From MGNI01 sp964353875 (lineage in GTDB: Bacteria; Chloroflexota; Anaerolineae; Anaerolineales; E44-bin32), in assembly GCA_964353875.1 (NCBI GenBank), contig CAYGXU010000033.1:1-31073 (forward strand): a DNA stretch of 31,073 nucleotides, written 5' to 3'. Below are positions 1 through 7,679 of this stretch, piece by piece; position 1 is the stretch's first letter, and every line of letters starts with the position of its first letter. The notes beneath the pieces are model-generated. The model was given only the letters and a program-made list of their open reading frames with translations, ran no database searches and was not told where the DNA came from. The position numbers and the translations under genes are program-made.

Positions 1-435
1 TCGATATTTTATGGAGAAATTAAGGAACTTCCAGAAAGGCATCAGGAAAATTGGCCACTTCAATCGCGTATACTGGGGCAAGTGATAAGGGGTTGAGAGC
101 GCGACGATACCGTCAACGGGTAAAAGCGCTCCAGCGATGAGCGCCACTGCCCCCCCTAAAGAAATGCCGACCACGGCGATTTTATTGCATCCATCCTGGA
201 GGAGGGAATATCCATCTTCAACGCAGGCCAACCAATCTAACCATCGGGCGCGGCGGAGATCCTTCTGATGTGTAGCATGACCGAAAAGGCGTAAACCTAA
301 GACCGAGTAACCTGCTTCATTCAATTTTCCGCCTAGCCACCGCATCTCCTGTGGTGTGCTCGCGAAACCGTGAATCAATAAACTGCCAAAAGGACCGCCG
401 GGGAAATAAAAGGGTTCGCCGCCGGATAGGATCAT
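1..435 (-). CDS. alpha/beta-hydrolase, Est30-like carboxylesterase (3' part missing)
   Basis: Partial gene reading off the left edge; 145 residues are visible, starting MILSGGEPF. It has the oxyanion-hole motif LIHGF (about 20-24) and the nucleophile elbow GISLGG with Ser92, as in serine hydrolases of the Est30/monoacylglycerol-lipase type. The catalytic Asp and His lie beyond the window edge. Its ATG (435-433) overlaps the TGA of the preceding paralogue (434-432) as ATGA, so translation is probably coupled. It is closely similar along its length to the two hydrolases upstream (GYSVLG, FGHATH, VEDGY) and is the third member of a tandem family. The likely role is hydrolysis of short or medium acyl esters in the cytoplasm; the substrate cannot be told. 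Confidence 0.85.
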   Translation of the reverse strand, partial: MILSGGEPFYFPGGPFGSLLIHGFASTPQEMRWLGGKLNEAGYSVLGLRLFGHATHQKDLRRARWLDWLACVEDGYSLLQDGCNKIAVVGISLGGAVALIAGALLPVDGIVALSTPYHLPQYTRLKWPIFLMPFWKFLNFSIKYR

Positions 436-1205
436 GCCGACGACCTTGAGAGGCGTTTTACAAAATGAGTCGCAGCAGAGAAAACCCGATCACGATCACA
501 ATCACAAGTGATGATGTGATTGCTCTTCTCGACCCACATCATCTCTTTTTCTTTGGAGCCGAGCAGTTCGAAATTTGCGATCATATCCTCCGGAGGGACA
601 AAATGATCGTTTTTAGAATGAATGAATAATACCGGTAGGGATAACCGAGGTAGAACCTTTCTCATTTCTGCGAGGATTAAGTCGAGTTCTACGATCGCCC
701 GCAAAGGACGGTAGTCATATTGGACGCGCGCCTGTTTTGCCTCCGGCGAGCTCCAATCGGAAGGACCTTTCTTACTGAAACGATAAATAGCGCTCAAAGG
801 GCGCAGGATTGGCCGCAACAAGCGCAATCTCGGATCCGGAGGTAATTGATGGGGTGTTGACATGGCCACAACCCCTGCCACCTGGAAGCGACTGGAAAGG
901 AGCAGAGAGAGCGCACCACCGAGAGAGAGTCCAAGAACAATAATCTTATCGCACCCTCCGGCAAGCAGGTGATAACCATCTTCCACGGAGGCAAGCCAAT
1001 CATGCCAGCGTGAACGGGCCAGGTCGTCTATATGTGTCGCATGCCCGGCAAGCCGAATGCCAAGGACGGAATAGCCTTCATGCGCCAGGACTTCCCCCAG
1101 CCACTTTACTTCCTGGGGTGTGGCGGTGAATCCATGAACAAGCAGACATCCAACCTCATCCCCAGGGAAGTAAAAGGGTTCGCCGCCTTGAAGGATATTT
1201 GCCAT
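432..1205 (-). CDS. alpha/beta-hydrolase, Est30-like carboxylesterase
   Basis: A 257-residue cytoplasmic serine hydrolase with no signal peptide. Visible parts are the oxyanion motif LLVHGFT (21-27), the nucleophile elbow GLSLGG with Ser94, the acid Asp200 in SKNDHFV and the base His230 in KSNHIIT, giving a complete catalytic triad. Length and motif order match Geobacillus Est30-type carboxylesterases (about 247 residues), which hydrolyse short acyl esters. It is the second of three tandem paralogues, 73 bp after the stop of the first and overlapping the next by ATGA. The physiological substrate is unknown. An acyl-glycerol lipase or thioesterase role is equally possible. Confidence 0.9.
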   Translation of the reverse strand: MANILQGGEPFYFPGDEVGCLLVHGFTATPQEVKWLGEVLAHEGYSVLGIRLAGHATHIDDLARSRWHDWLASVEDGYHLLAGGCDKIIVLGLSLGGALSLLLSSRFQVAGVVAMSTPHQLPPDPRLRLLRPILRPLSAIYRFSKKGPSDWSSPEAKQARVQYDYRPLRAIVELDLILAEMRKVLPRLSLPVLFIHSKNDHFVPPEDMIANFELLGSKEKEMMWVEKSNHIITCDCDRDRVFSAATHFVKRLSRSSA

Positions 1206-1278
1206 GATGACCTCTGTGATTTCTAAATGAAGTTGTGATTAGCGTAAGAGAAGGCATTGGCTTCGAACGGACATGAGT

Positions 1279-2061
1279 TTATTGATGGATCAAGCCTTCT
1301 TCTCGGGTGACCCGTCGGATGAAATCAATCGTGGCCTGCAGTACTTTCTCTCGTTCTGCATCTCGCACCACAACATGGCCGCTGTTCTCCAGCCAGACGA
1401 TCTCCTTGTCTTCAGTACCAAGGTGCTCGTAGAGTTTGCTCACATGCCCGATGGACACAGATTGATCAATGGTTGATTGAACGAGGAGAACAGGTACGCT
1501 GATTTCCGCCAAATGGCTTCGCATCTCTTTCAGGTGCCTGTTCAACTCTACTGCTCCAAGAATGGGATGAGCGGGATATTCCAGGTGATCTTTCGCTAAT
1601 TCCACATTGACCCAATCCGGTTCACCTTTGGGGATAAAGCGCCATATTCGGCCGAGGATGGGCAGGATGGGGTATAAGAGGCGGGCGAACTGATCCGGCA
1701 GGACATATGGAGCGGAATATGCCACAATGCCCTTCACTGGGAATTGTGAACCGAAATAGAGCGCTAGTGCCCCTCCTAAGGAAAGACCCATGACGAAGAT
1801 CGAGTCGCACACACCGCATAAATAGTGATAGCCATCCTCAACGGACGCGACCCAGTCACGCCAGCGCGTACGGAGTAAATCCTTTTGATCAGTAGCGTGT
1901 CCGAAGAGACGGACTCCAAGGACGGTGTAACCCTCGGAAGCCAGTTGTTCGCCCAGCCAGCGCATCTCTTTCGGCGCTCCAGTGAATCCATGGATGAGTA
2001 GGCAGCCGGTTTTGCCTCGCTGGAAGAAGAAAGGTTCGCCCTCATTCAATATGACATTCAT
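1279..2061 (-). CDS. alpha/beta-hydrolase, Est30-like carboxylesterase
   Basis: A 260-residue paralogue of the two hydrolases that follow. The catalytic triad is visible as Ser94 (GLSLGG), Asp199 (STIDQS) and His229 (NSGHVV), with oxyanion motif LLIHGFTG. The conserved block RLFGHATDQKDL and the VEDGYHY helix are shared with both neighbours, indicating local duplication. The start codon overlaps the stop of the upstream M24 peptidase by ATGA (2061-2058), so the two are translationally coupled in one operon. It should be a soluble cytoplasmic esterase or lipase. Sequence alone does not separate it in substrate from its copies. Confidence 0.9.
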   Translation of the reverse strand: MNVILNEGEPFFFQRGKTGCLLIHGFTGAPKEMRWLGEQLASEGYTVLGVRLFGHATDQKDLLRTRWRDWVASVEDGYHYLCGVCDSIFVMGLSLGGALALYFGSQFPVKGIVAYSAPYVLPDQFARLLYPILPILGRIWRFIPKGEPDWVNVELAKDHLEYPAHPILGAVELNRHLKEMRSHLAEISVPVLLVQSTIDQSVSIGHVSKLYEHLGTEDKEIVWLENSGHVVVRDAEREKVLQATIDFIRRVTREEGLIHQ

Positions 2062-3164
2062 AAGATTACCTGTATTTCACGTGGGAATGAGCTCAATCGT
2101 TCGCCACTTTCTTGTGTGACAAACACGTTGTCCTCGATACGTACGCCTCCCCTACCTGGAAGGTAGATGCCAGGCTCGACGGTGAAGGTCATTCCGGGTT
2201 GTAGCAGTTGTTCGTTGGCACTGCTTATGTATGGGTCTTCGTGTTCGTCGAGACCAATGCCGTGGCCGGTGCGGTGGATGAAATACTTTCCATAGCCTGC
2301 TGCTTCGATCACGGATCGCGCAGCGAAGTCGACCTCCTGGCATCTTACCCCCGGCTGGACTGCAGCCACACCGGCCTGGTTGGCCCGCCTCACGGCTTCA
2401 TAAACCTGCGCCAGCTCAGGGTCGGTCTCTCCCAGGGCGAAGGTTCGAGTGAGATCAGAGACATATCCCCGAAACCTCGCGCCAAAGTCCAGCATCAGTA
2501 AATCACCCAGCTGTAGTTTTCGCTCGCCAGGTACAGCGTGGACGAAGGCGCTGTTCGGGCCGGAAGCGATGATCGGCTGGAAAGCAAGTTCCGCTTGAGA
2601 ACCGGCACGCAGCAATTGCATTACCAATTCGGAGGATAACTCTAGCTCAGTCATCCCCAGTTTAATCAGCGGGATGGTCTTTTCTAATGCGGTTTGAGCA
2701 ATTGCAACCGCTTGACGCATTGCCTGCAGCTCTTTCTCGTCTTTAATCAAGCGCATGGCAGCGATGACTTCATCGGCCGGGACGAATTCTGCACGCGGGA
2801 TGGTTTTCTGCAACAACCATAATTCAAAAGCTCTCATGGAAAGTGGCTCAATGCCGATACGTGTCTTCTCTAAGTGAAGTTTCTTCGCTGCGCTTGAAAA
2901 TGCTTTGAGGCGCGATGTTTCATCCTCAGCATAGGAGATCACCTCAGGTTCAAGAGGGGAGGCTTCAGCTTTGGTCCTTTCTAAATCGGGAACAACCAAG
3001 AGCGGTTTCCCCTCGGATGGGAAGAATCCTACGATGGGTCTTTCTAGCAAATGGAATGTAAGCGCGGATAGGTAATACATCGTACGACTGGGGATAATCG
3101 CCAAGGCTTGCAGATTTCTCTGTTCCAATCGACGCTGTAATTGCGCTAATCGAGTAGCGAGCAT
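2058..3164 (-). CDS. M24-family Xaa-Pro dipeptidase / aminopeptidase P-like protein
   Basis: A 368-residue metallopeptidase of the pita-bread fold, cleaving Xaa-Pro dipeptides or N-terminal Xaa-Pro bonds in the cytoplasm. The N-terminal half (about 1-135) is the creatinase/prolidase-type non-catalytic domain. The C-terminal half carries the five dinuclear metal ligands: Asp226 (LDFGA), Asp237 (SDLTR), His301 (TGHGIG), Glu330 (VEPGI) and Glu344 (RIEDN). I chose the ATG at 3164 because a good AGGAGG site lies just upstream on the minus strand; an in-frame ATG at 3215 would add 17 unconserved residues. It is the first gene of the operon with three esterases. Choosing between PepQ and PepP activity needs biochemistry. 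Confidence 0.9.
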   Translation of the reverse strand: MLATRLAQLQRRLEQRNLQALAIIPSRTMYYLSALTFHLLERPIVGFFPSEGKPLLVVPDLERTKAEASPLEPEVISYAEDETSRLKAFSSAAKKLHLEKTRIGIEPLSMRAFELWLLQKTIPRAEFVPADEVIAAMRLIKDEKELQAMRQAVAIAQTALEKTIPLIKLGMTELELSSELVMQLLRAGSQAELAFQPIIASGPNSAFVHAVPGERKLQLGDLLMLDFGARFRGYVSDLTRTFALGETDPELAQVYEAVRRANQAGVAAVQPGVRCQEVDFAARSVIEAAGYGKYFIHRTGHGIGLDEHEDPYISSANEQLLQPGMTFTVEPGIYLPGRGGVRIEDNVFVTQESGERLSSFPREIQVIL

Positions 3165-3288
3165 CTCTTCCTCCTGCCTGAGGGGGATTATAGTCTCCCA
3201 TAGTATTGGTAGCAAACAATTGCATAGGGTTAGGTTTGATTAATCAGATACGATGTTCGATGGGGACTGTGGCTCTGAGACCTTCTTC

Positions 3289-3317
3289 TTGACACCCCTG
3301 AGACGGTCAAGTACAAT
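3289..3317 (+). promoter_or_regulatory. sigma70-type promoter for the tRNA-Ala pair
   Basis: TTGACA at 3289-3294 and TACAAT at 3312-3317 with a 17-nt spacer, a near-perfect housekeeping promoter. The first tRNA begins 29 nt after the -10 box. It may also drive the T-box leader and leuS, since no clear separate promoter or terminator lies between. Confidence 0.8.
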
Positions 3318-3346
3318 CTCGACACCCTTAGAAGGTCTCCTGGCGG

Positions 3347-3419
3347 GGGCCTGTAGCGCAGTTGGGAGCGCGCCTCAATCGCACTGAGGAGGTCGCGGGT
3401 TCGAATCCCGCCAGGTCCA
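3347..3419 (+). tRNA. tRNA-Ala (anticodon CGC)
   Basis: A 73-nt cloverleaf. Acceptor GGGCCTG pairs with CAGGTCC with a G3:U70 wobble, the universal alanine identity element. Anticodon stem CCTCA/TGAGG encloses the loop ATCGCAC with anticodon CGC at 3380-3382. The T-arm is GCGGG-TTCGAAT-CCCGC and the discriminator is A3419. The genomic 3' end continues CTA, so CCA must be added after transcription. Confidence 0.93.
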
Positions 3420-3433
3420 CTAAATGGAAACGA

Positions 3434-3509
3434 GGGCCCATAGCGCAGCTGGGAGCGCGTCTCAATGGCATTGAGAAGGTCGTGGGTTCGAATCCCACTG
3501 GGTCCACCA
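3434..3509 (+). tRNA. tRNA-Ala (anticodon GGC)
   Basis: A 76-nt cloverleaf including an encoded CCA (3507-3509). Acceptor GGGCCCA pairs with TGGGTCC and again has G3:U70. Anticodon stem TCTCA/TGAGA encloses the loop ATGGCAT with anticodon GGC at 3467-3469. The T-arm is GTGGG-TTCGAAT-CCCAC. It lies 14 nt after the first tRNA-Ala and is probably co-transcribed. Unlike its neighbour it encodes CCA. Confidence 0.93.
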
Positions 3510-3529
3510 AACAATTTAATATTTGGCTA

Positions 3530-3779
3530 GAGCTGGAGTAGTAAGCCATCCAGCAGCGAGCCAGGGAAGGTGTGAGCCTGGCGATGTACCGATGGAGCAC
3601 ATAGGCCGAACTCGCCCGCCGTCCTGAACCAGGACAACCACTGCTGGTGAACCTTGAAGTAGCTGGCAGCGATAGCCGCCCGTTAAAGTGGCAAAGAGCG
3701 GTTCGGTGATTTTCCGAACAAACAGGGTGGTACCGCGGAGCGCCCCTTCGTCCCTGAAACGACGAAGGGATTTTTGTTT
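3530..3779 (+). promoter_or_regulatory. T-box leader of leuS (leucine-responsive)
   Basis: About 250 nt between the tRNAs and leuS hold the T-box hallmarks. The conserved antiterminator block GGGTGGTACCGCGG lies at about 3725-3738; its TGGT bulge can pair with the ACCA end of uncharged tRNA-Leu. An overlapping terminator hairpin with T-run follows. In the specifier region (GAACTCGCC) the triplet CTC at 3611-3613 is a leucine codon, matching the downstream gene. Known mechanism: uncharged tRNA-Leu binds the leader and prevents termination, raising leuS expression when leucine is scarce. The 5' boundary and stem I pairing are approximate. Confidence 0.9.
3744..3778 (+). terminator. T-box intrinsic terminator (attenuator)
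   Basis: Nine-bp stem CCCTTCGTC (3744-3752) with GACGAAGGG (3761-3769), 8-nt loop, then a T-rich tail at 3771-3778. It lies directly after the T-box antiterminator motif, so it is the regulated terminator of the leuS leader. Confidence 0.88.
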
Positions 3780-3833
3780 AATGGAAACAGAGAAAGGTCA
3801 TTGCATTGGATTCGAAGGCATGAGGTGGTGAAA

Positions 3834-6641
3834 ATGTCTCAAAAAAAATCAATCCCAAATGCTGATATGCATGTGGAACGATATGATCCTGGAAGATTCG
3901 AGCAAAAATGGCAAGCGCGCTGGGAGCAAGACAAGCTCTATCATGCGGACATCAATCCGAATCGAAAGAAGGCCTACTTCCTGACCATGTTGCCCTACAC
4001 TTCGGGCGACCTCCACATCGGGCATTGGTTTATTAAGGCCACTTCTGATGCACGCGCCCGTTACATGCGTATGCTTGGATACAACGTTATGCTTCCAATT
4101 GGCTTCGATGCCTTTGGTTTGCCGGCCGAGAATGCCGCTATTGAACGCAATATCCATCCCAAAGAGTGGACCTATAAGAACATCGAGCGGATGCGGCGGC
4201 AATTGCGCTCCATGGGAGCCATGTGGGATTGGTCACGCGAGGCGATCACCTCCGATCCGGAGTACTATCGCTGGACGCAATGGTTCTTCCAGCAGTTCTT
4301 CAAAAACGATCTGGCATATAAGAAAATGGCGCCGGTGGATTGGTGTCCGCAATGCAACACTACTTTGGCGCGTGAACAGGTCATCGGCGATAACCGCGTC
4401 TGTGAACGCTGCAAGACACCCGTGATCAAGAAGGACCTCGATCAGTGGTTCTTACGCATCACCCAATATGCAGACGAACTGCTCGATTTCTCTCATCTGG
4501 ATTGGCCAGAGAGGGTTCGAATACTCCAGACCAATTGGATCGGACGCAGTGAAGGAGCTCGAGTTACTTTCCGGACCGAAGCAGGCGATGCCATCGAAGT
4601 CTTCACCACTCGACCCGACACCCTTTGGGGTGCAACTTTCATGGTCCTGGCGCCGGAGCATCCCCTGGTCGCCAAGTTGACCACTTCCGATCGAAGGGAA
4701 CAAGTCCATGCCTACGTGGAAGAGGCCAAACGTCTCTCTGATATTCAGCGTGAGGCGACGGATCGCGAGAAAACAGGCGTCTTTACGGGAGGGTATGCAA
4801 TCAATCCGGTCAATGGAGAGCGTATCCCCGTCTGGATGGCCAGCTATGTGCTCATGACCTACGGCACAGGCGCAATCATGGCTGTGCCAGCGCACGACCA
4901 GCGCGACTTTGAATTCGCATTGAAATTCGGGTTGCCGATCCTACAGGTAATCGAACGCCCGGATGGCGCCACCAGATCCCTGGTGCGAGAGGGCACGGTA
5001 AAAGCCGGTTTCCGCGAAGCGCTCGATCGGGAGAGCATCCCTTATGAATTGAGAGATGGGGCTTTCTTGATCCGGATGCCAATGGAGAAAGTAGGGCCTT
5101 ATCTCGAGATCGCACAAGAATATATGCGCGCAGAGGCTTGGACAGAGGTGGTTGGCACAACCTGGGTCTTTGTCTTCCACGATGGTGTCATGCGCTGGGA
5201 TTCGGTGGAGAATGATCAGCGGATCTTGGAGCGCTGCAAACGTCTGAATAAGCAAATGATCCCCTATCGCAGTCTGATGGAAATTCTTTGGTGTGAGCCA
5301 TTCTACCGGGATGTGCTTTATCATGCTGATTATGGCGCTATGATCCATTCGGGAAGCCTCAGTGGAGTAGCTGCCGAGAAAGCAATGGAAAAGACGGTTA
5401 AATTCCTGGAAGAGAAGGGAATTGGCCAGGCAGCGGTCAACTACCGTCTGCGTGATTGGCTCATCTCGCGCCAGCGCTATTGGGGTGCTCCCATCCCGGT
5501 CATCAATTGTCCCAAGTGTGGTTATGTCGCTGTTCCGGAGGAGGACCTGCCGGTATTACTTCCGGATGATGTCGAATGGCGACCGACAGGGGAAAGTCCG
5601 TTGAAGCTGCACCCCACATGGAAATACACCAGTTGCCCCGAATGTGGCGGTTCAGCCGAGCGGGAAACGGATACGATGGACACCTTTATGTGCTCGTCCT
5701 GGTATCACTTACGTTATCTAAGTCCCCAATACGACCAATGGCCATTTGATTCGAAGGAATATGATTACTGGATGCCGGTGGATACCTACACCGGTGGGGT
5801 CGAACATGCAACCATGCACTTGATTTATACCCGCTTCTTCCACAAGGCTTGTCGAGATCTGGGAATCACCCAAGGACCGGAGCCGATGATCCAGCTACGG
5901 AACCAGGGTCAGATCTTGGGGCCAGATGGTCAGCGCATGAGTAAGTCACGTGGAAATGTGATTGATCCGGACGAGCAAGTGCGCCGATATGGCGCCGATA
6001 CAGTGCGCGCCTATCTCATGTTCGGATATCGCTGGACGGAAGGAGGTCCGTGGAGCGACGAGAACATCCAGGGTATTGTACGTTGGATCCATCGCGTTTG
6101 GAGTCTGGTGGTGGAAACCCAGGATGCGAAGCCCCAGGGCGAGAATTCGGAGCTCGAGCGAGGGTTGCATCGAAAAGTTCACCAGACGATTCGCCAGATC
6201 TCCCATGATCTGCAGAATTTCGAGTTCAATACCGTCATTTCTGCACTTATGGAGCTTACTAATGAGTTGTATACAGCGCGCGAGGCTGGATTAGCGGGAA
6301 ACATGGTCTTCAAAGGTGCGATCGAATATCTGCTTCTGCTGATGGCGCCAGGAATGCCGCACCTCGCTGAGGAGCTATGGACACGGTTAGGCAAACCTTA
6401 TTCGATCCATGATCAACCCTGGCCAAAGTATGATCCCCAAGCAGCAAAGGAAGAAGAGATTTCGCTAGTTATCCAGGTGAACGGGAAAGTGCGTGATCGT
6501 ATCGTTGTCCCTGCTGGGATTGGTGAGGAGGAAGCCAAGCAAAAGGCGCTTGCCAGCGAGACTGTACGACGATTCATGGAGGGCAAAGAGCCTAAAAATA
6601 TCATCGTCGTCCCAGGTCGATTGGTCAACATTGTTATTTAG
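3834..6641 (+). CDS. leuS: leucyl-tRNA synthetase with large insertion in the CP1 region
   Basis: Charges tRNA-Leu with leucine in the cytoplasm; class I synthetase of 935 residues, longer than the usual 800-870. The Rossmann signature HIGH is at 61-64 and the second signature, RMSKS, at 701-705. The CP1 editing domain has the threonine-rich motif TTRPDTLWG from 258 and the AVPAHDQRD motif with Asp355. Two zinc-finger-like CxxC pairs are visible (CPQC/CERC and CPKC/CPEC). Between RPDG (about 377) and HADYGAM (497) lies an extra block of about 100 residues, where typical bacterial LeuRS has a short linker. I chose the ATG at 3834, after AGGTGG; the in-frame TTG at 3774 falls inside the terminator. 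Controlled by the T-box. Confidence 0.97.
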   Translation: MSQKKSIPNADMHVERYDPGRFEQKWQARWEQDKLYHADINPNRKKAYFLTMLPYTSGDLHIGHWFIKATSDARARYMRMLGYNVMLPIGFDAFGLPAENAAIERNIHPKEWTYKNIERMRRQLRSMGAMWDWSREAITSDPEYYRWTQWFFQQFFKNDLAYKKMAPVDWCPQCNTTLAREQVIGDNRVCERCKTPVIKKDLDQWFLRITQYADELLDFSHLDWPERVRILQTNWIGRSEGARVTFRTEAGDAIEVFTTRPDTLWGATFMVLAPEHPLVAKLTTSDRREQVHAYVEEAKRLSDIQREATDREKTGVFTGGYAINPVNGERIPVWMASYVLMTYGTGAIMAVPAHDQRDFEFALKFGLPILQVIERPDGATRSLVREGTVKAGFREALDRESIPYELRDGAFLIRMPMEKVGPYLEIAQEYMRAEAWTEVVGTTWVFVFHDGVMRWDSVENDQRILERCKRLNKQMIPYRSLMEILWCEPFYRDVLYHADYGAMIHSGSLSGVAAEKAMEKTVKFLEEKGIGQAAVNYRLRDWLISRQRYWGAPIPVINCPKCGYVAVPEEDLPVLLPDDVEWRPTGESPLKLHPTWKYTSCPECGGSAERETDTMDTFMCSSWYHLRYLSPQYDQWPFDSKEYDYWMPVDTYTGGVEHATMHLIYTRFFHKACRDLGITQGPEPMIQLRNQGQILGPDGQRMSKSRGNVIDPDEQVRRYGADTVRAYLMFGYRWTEGGPWSDENIQGIVRWIHRVWSLVVETQDAKPQGENSELERGLHRKVHQTIRQISHDLQNFEFNTVISALMELTNELYTAREAGLAGNMVFKGAIEYLLLLMAPGMPHLAEELWTRLGKPYSIHDQPWPKYDPQAAKEEEISLVIQVNGKVRDRIVVPAGIGEEEAKQKALASETVRRFMEGKEPKNIIVVPGRLVNIVI

Positions 6642-6718
6642 ACCGCACTTAACTAATCAGCCTGGCCTGCAAATGCAGACGCTAAAGGTCTTTCTGGCAA
6701 AACAACTTGTGACTGCAC

Positions 6719-6797
6719 TGAAAAAAAGCCCGAAATAGGAAAAGAGAACGGTATACGACACATACCCCCTATTTCCAGACGGAGGCTGCTTTTTTCA
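6719..6797. repeat. long imperfect hairpin downstream of leuS
   Basis: Three nested complementary pairs: TGAAAAAAAGC (6719-6729) with GCTTTTTTCA (6788-6797); GAAATAGG (6732-6739) with CCTATTTC (6768-6775); GGTAT (6750-6754) with ATACC (6762-6766). The outer arm is A-rich on one side and T-rich on the other, so in RNA it could terminate transcripts in either direction. It could also be a small structured RNA or a relic of a small repeat. Confidence 0.5.
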
Positions 6798-6935
6798 GGA
6801 CTTGGATTCAATGGTTTGGATTTGCAGGAAATTAGCGCTTAAAAGGCATGGCTGGATTGCATAAAAGAGCTTTAGGGCTTTTGCCTGAATAGGTTCGATC
6901 ATACTTTCCTCCCGCAGGATTGATGCGACGTTCGC

Positions 6936-6963
6936 GGGCATGCTTAGTCATGCCCCTTTTATT
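6936..6963 (+). terminator. intrinsic terminator
   Basis: Perfect 7-bp stem GGGCATG (6936-6942) and CATGCCC (6949-6955), 6-nt loop, followed by CTTTTATTT. It is well placed to end transcription from leuS and protect ridA from read-through. Confidence 0.72.
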
Positions 6964-7030
6964 TGTCCAGGGAAGGAGAGGGTCCATGTAAACGGGCAGG
7001 TTACATGGTTGGTAAAACCTGAATGAAACC

Positions 7031-7081
7031 TTGTGAACGCCTCACAACCATCGTGGCTTTCCTTAAAACGCTGGCCAGCGT
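7031..7081. promoter_or_regulatory. paired inverted repeats upstream of ridA (candidate operator)
   Basis: Two dyads sit within 90 bp of the ridA start: TTGTGA-N5-TCACAA (7031-7047) and a perfect 14-bp palindrome ACGCTGGCCAGCGT (7068-7081), immediately followed by TAGAAT, a possible -10 box. The arrangement suggests binding of a dimeric regulator. The regulator is unknown, and the N5 spacing differs from the N6 of a classical CRP site. Confidence 0.4.
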
Positions 7082-7116
7082 AGAATGAGGCAACGAAAAA
7101 AGAAGGGAGCTACGAA

Positions 7117-7518
7117 ATGACGATTGCAAAACGAAGTGTGATCACAGCGGAGAAGGCACCCAAGGCGATTGGGCCATATTCAGTGGCTATTCGGGCTGGC
7201 GAATTTATCTTTGTCTCTGGTACGCTGGGCATTCACCCGGAAACGGGCGATCTCGTCGCGGGGGGGATTGAAGCGCAGACGCGAAAAGCTTTAGAAAACC
7301 TGGCGAATGTTCTCGAGGCCGGGGGCTCATCCCTGGGTCAGGTAGTAAAGACTACCGTTTTTCTCCAGGACATGGGGGAATTCCCTGCGATGAACAACGT
7401 CTATGCCTCCTTCTTCTCCCAGGATCCTCCCGCGCGCTCTACTGTGGAAGTGGCCGCACTTCCGAAAGGCGCGGCGGTGGAAATCGAGGCGATTGCTCTG
7501 GTTAAGGGCGGATCATGA
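7117..7518 (+). CDS. ridA: RidA/YjgF/YER057c/UK114 family enamine/imine deaminase
   Basis: 133 residues, the usual RidA length. RidA trimers hydrolyse reactive 2-aminoacrylate and other enamine/imine intermediates released by PLP enzymes, protecting the cell and releasing ammonia. Visible family features are GPYSVAIRAGEFIFVSG near the N-terminus, the central ALENLANVLEAGG helix, the conserved Arg in PARSTVEV that binds the substrate carboxylate, and the C-terminal GAAVEIEAIA strand. The start is supported by GAAGGGAG upstream. Monocistronic by appearance: a terminator lies before it and 161 bp separate it from the two-component genes. Confidence 0.93.
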   Translation: MTIAKRSVITAEKAPKAIGPYSVAIRAGEFIFVSGTLGIHPETGDLVAGGIEAQTRKALENLANVLEAGGSSLGQVVKTTVFLQDMGEFPAMNNVYASFFSQDPPARSTVEVAALPKGAAVEIEAIALVKGGS

Positions 7519-7679
7519 GTTGAAATGACGGCAGTCCCCGGTTCGAAGGTCATATCTTCATAAGATGGGATAACTGATCAACCGGTGAAGAAGCCATGCT
7601 TTGATCAGATGATCTTCGAGATTATTGTTCCATGGTGATAAATCTGGCTAATGGGTAGAGGGAAAGAGGTTTTCAGGGA

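Larger units (their letters stand above)
6642..7116. other. intergenic region between leuS and ridA
   Basis: A 475-bp stretch with no convincing coding sequence. It holds a long imperfect hairpin (6719-6797), a strong terminator hairpin (6936-6963) and two small perfect inverted repeats ahead of ridA (7031-7047, 7068-7081), listed separately. Confidence 0.7.

Noticed and set aside
3230..3600. Minus-strand reading frames over the tRNAs, with peptides like GGIRTRDLLSAIEARSQLRY
   Set aside because: This is the well-known antisense translation of tRNA genes that is often misannotated as protein. The two tRNA-Ala cloverleaves explain the sequence.
3774..3833. TTG at 3774 as the leuS start
   Set aside because: It lies within the T-tract of the attenuator and has no ribosome site; ATG 3834 has AGGTGG and matches the conserved LeuRS N-terminus better.
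7031..7047. A CRP/FNR binding site upstream of ridA
   Set aside because: The half-sites TGTGA and TCACA fit, but the spacer is 5 nt and not 6; kept only as an unnamed dyad.
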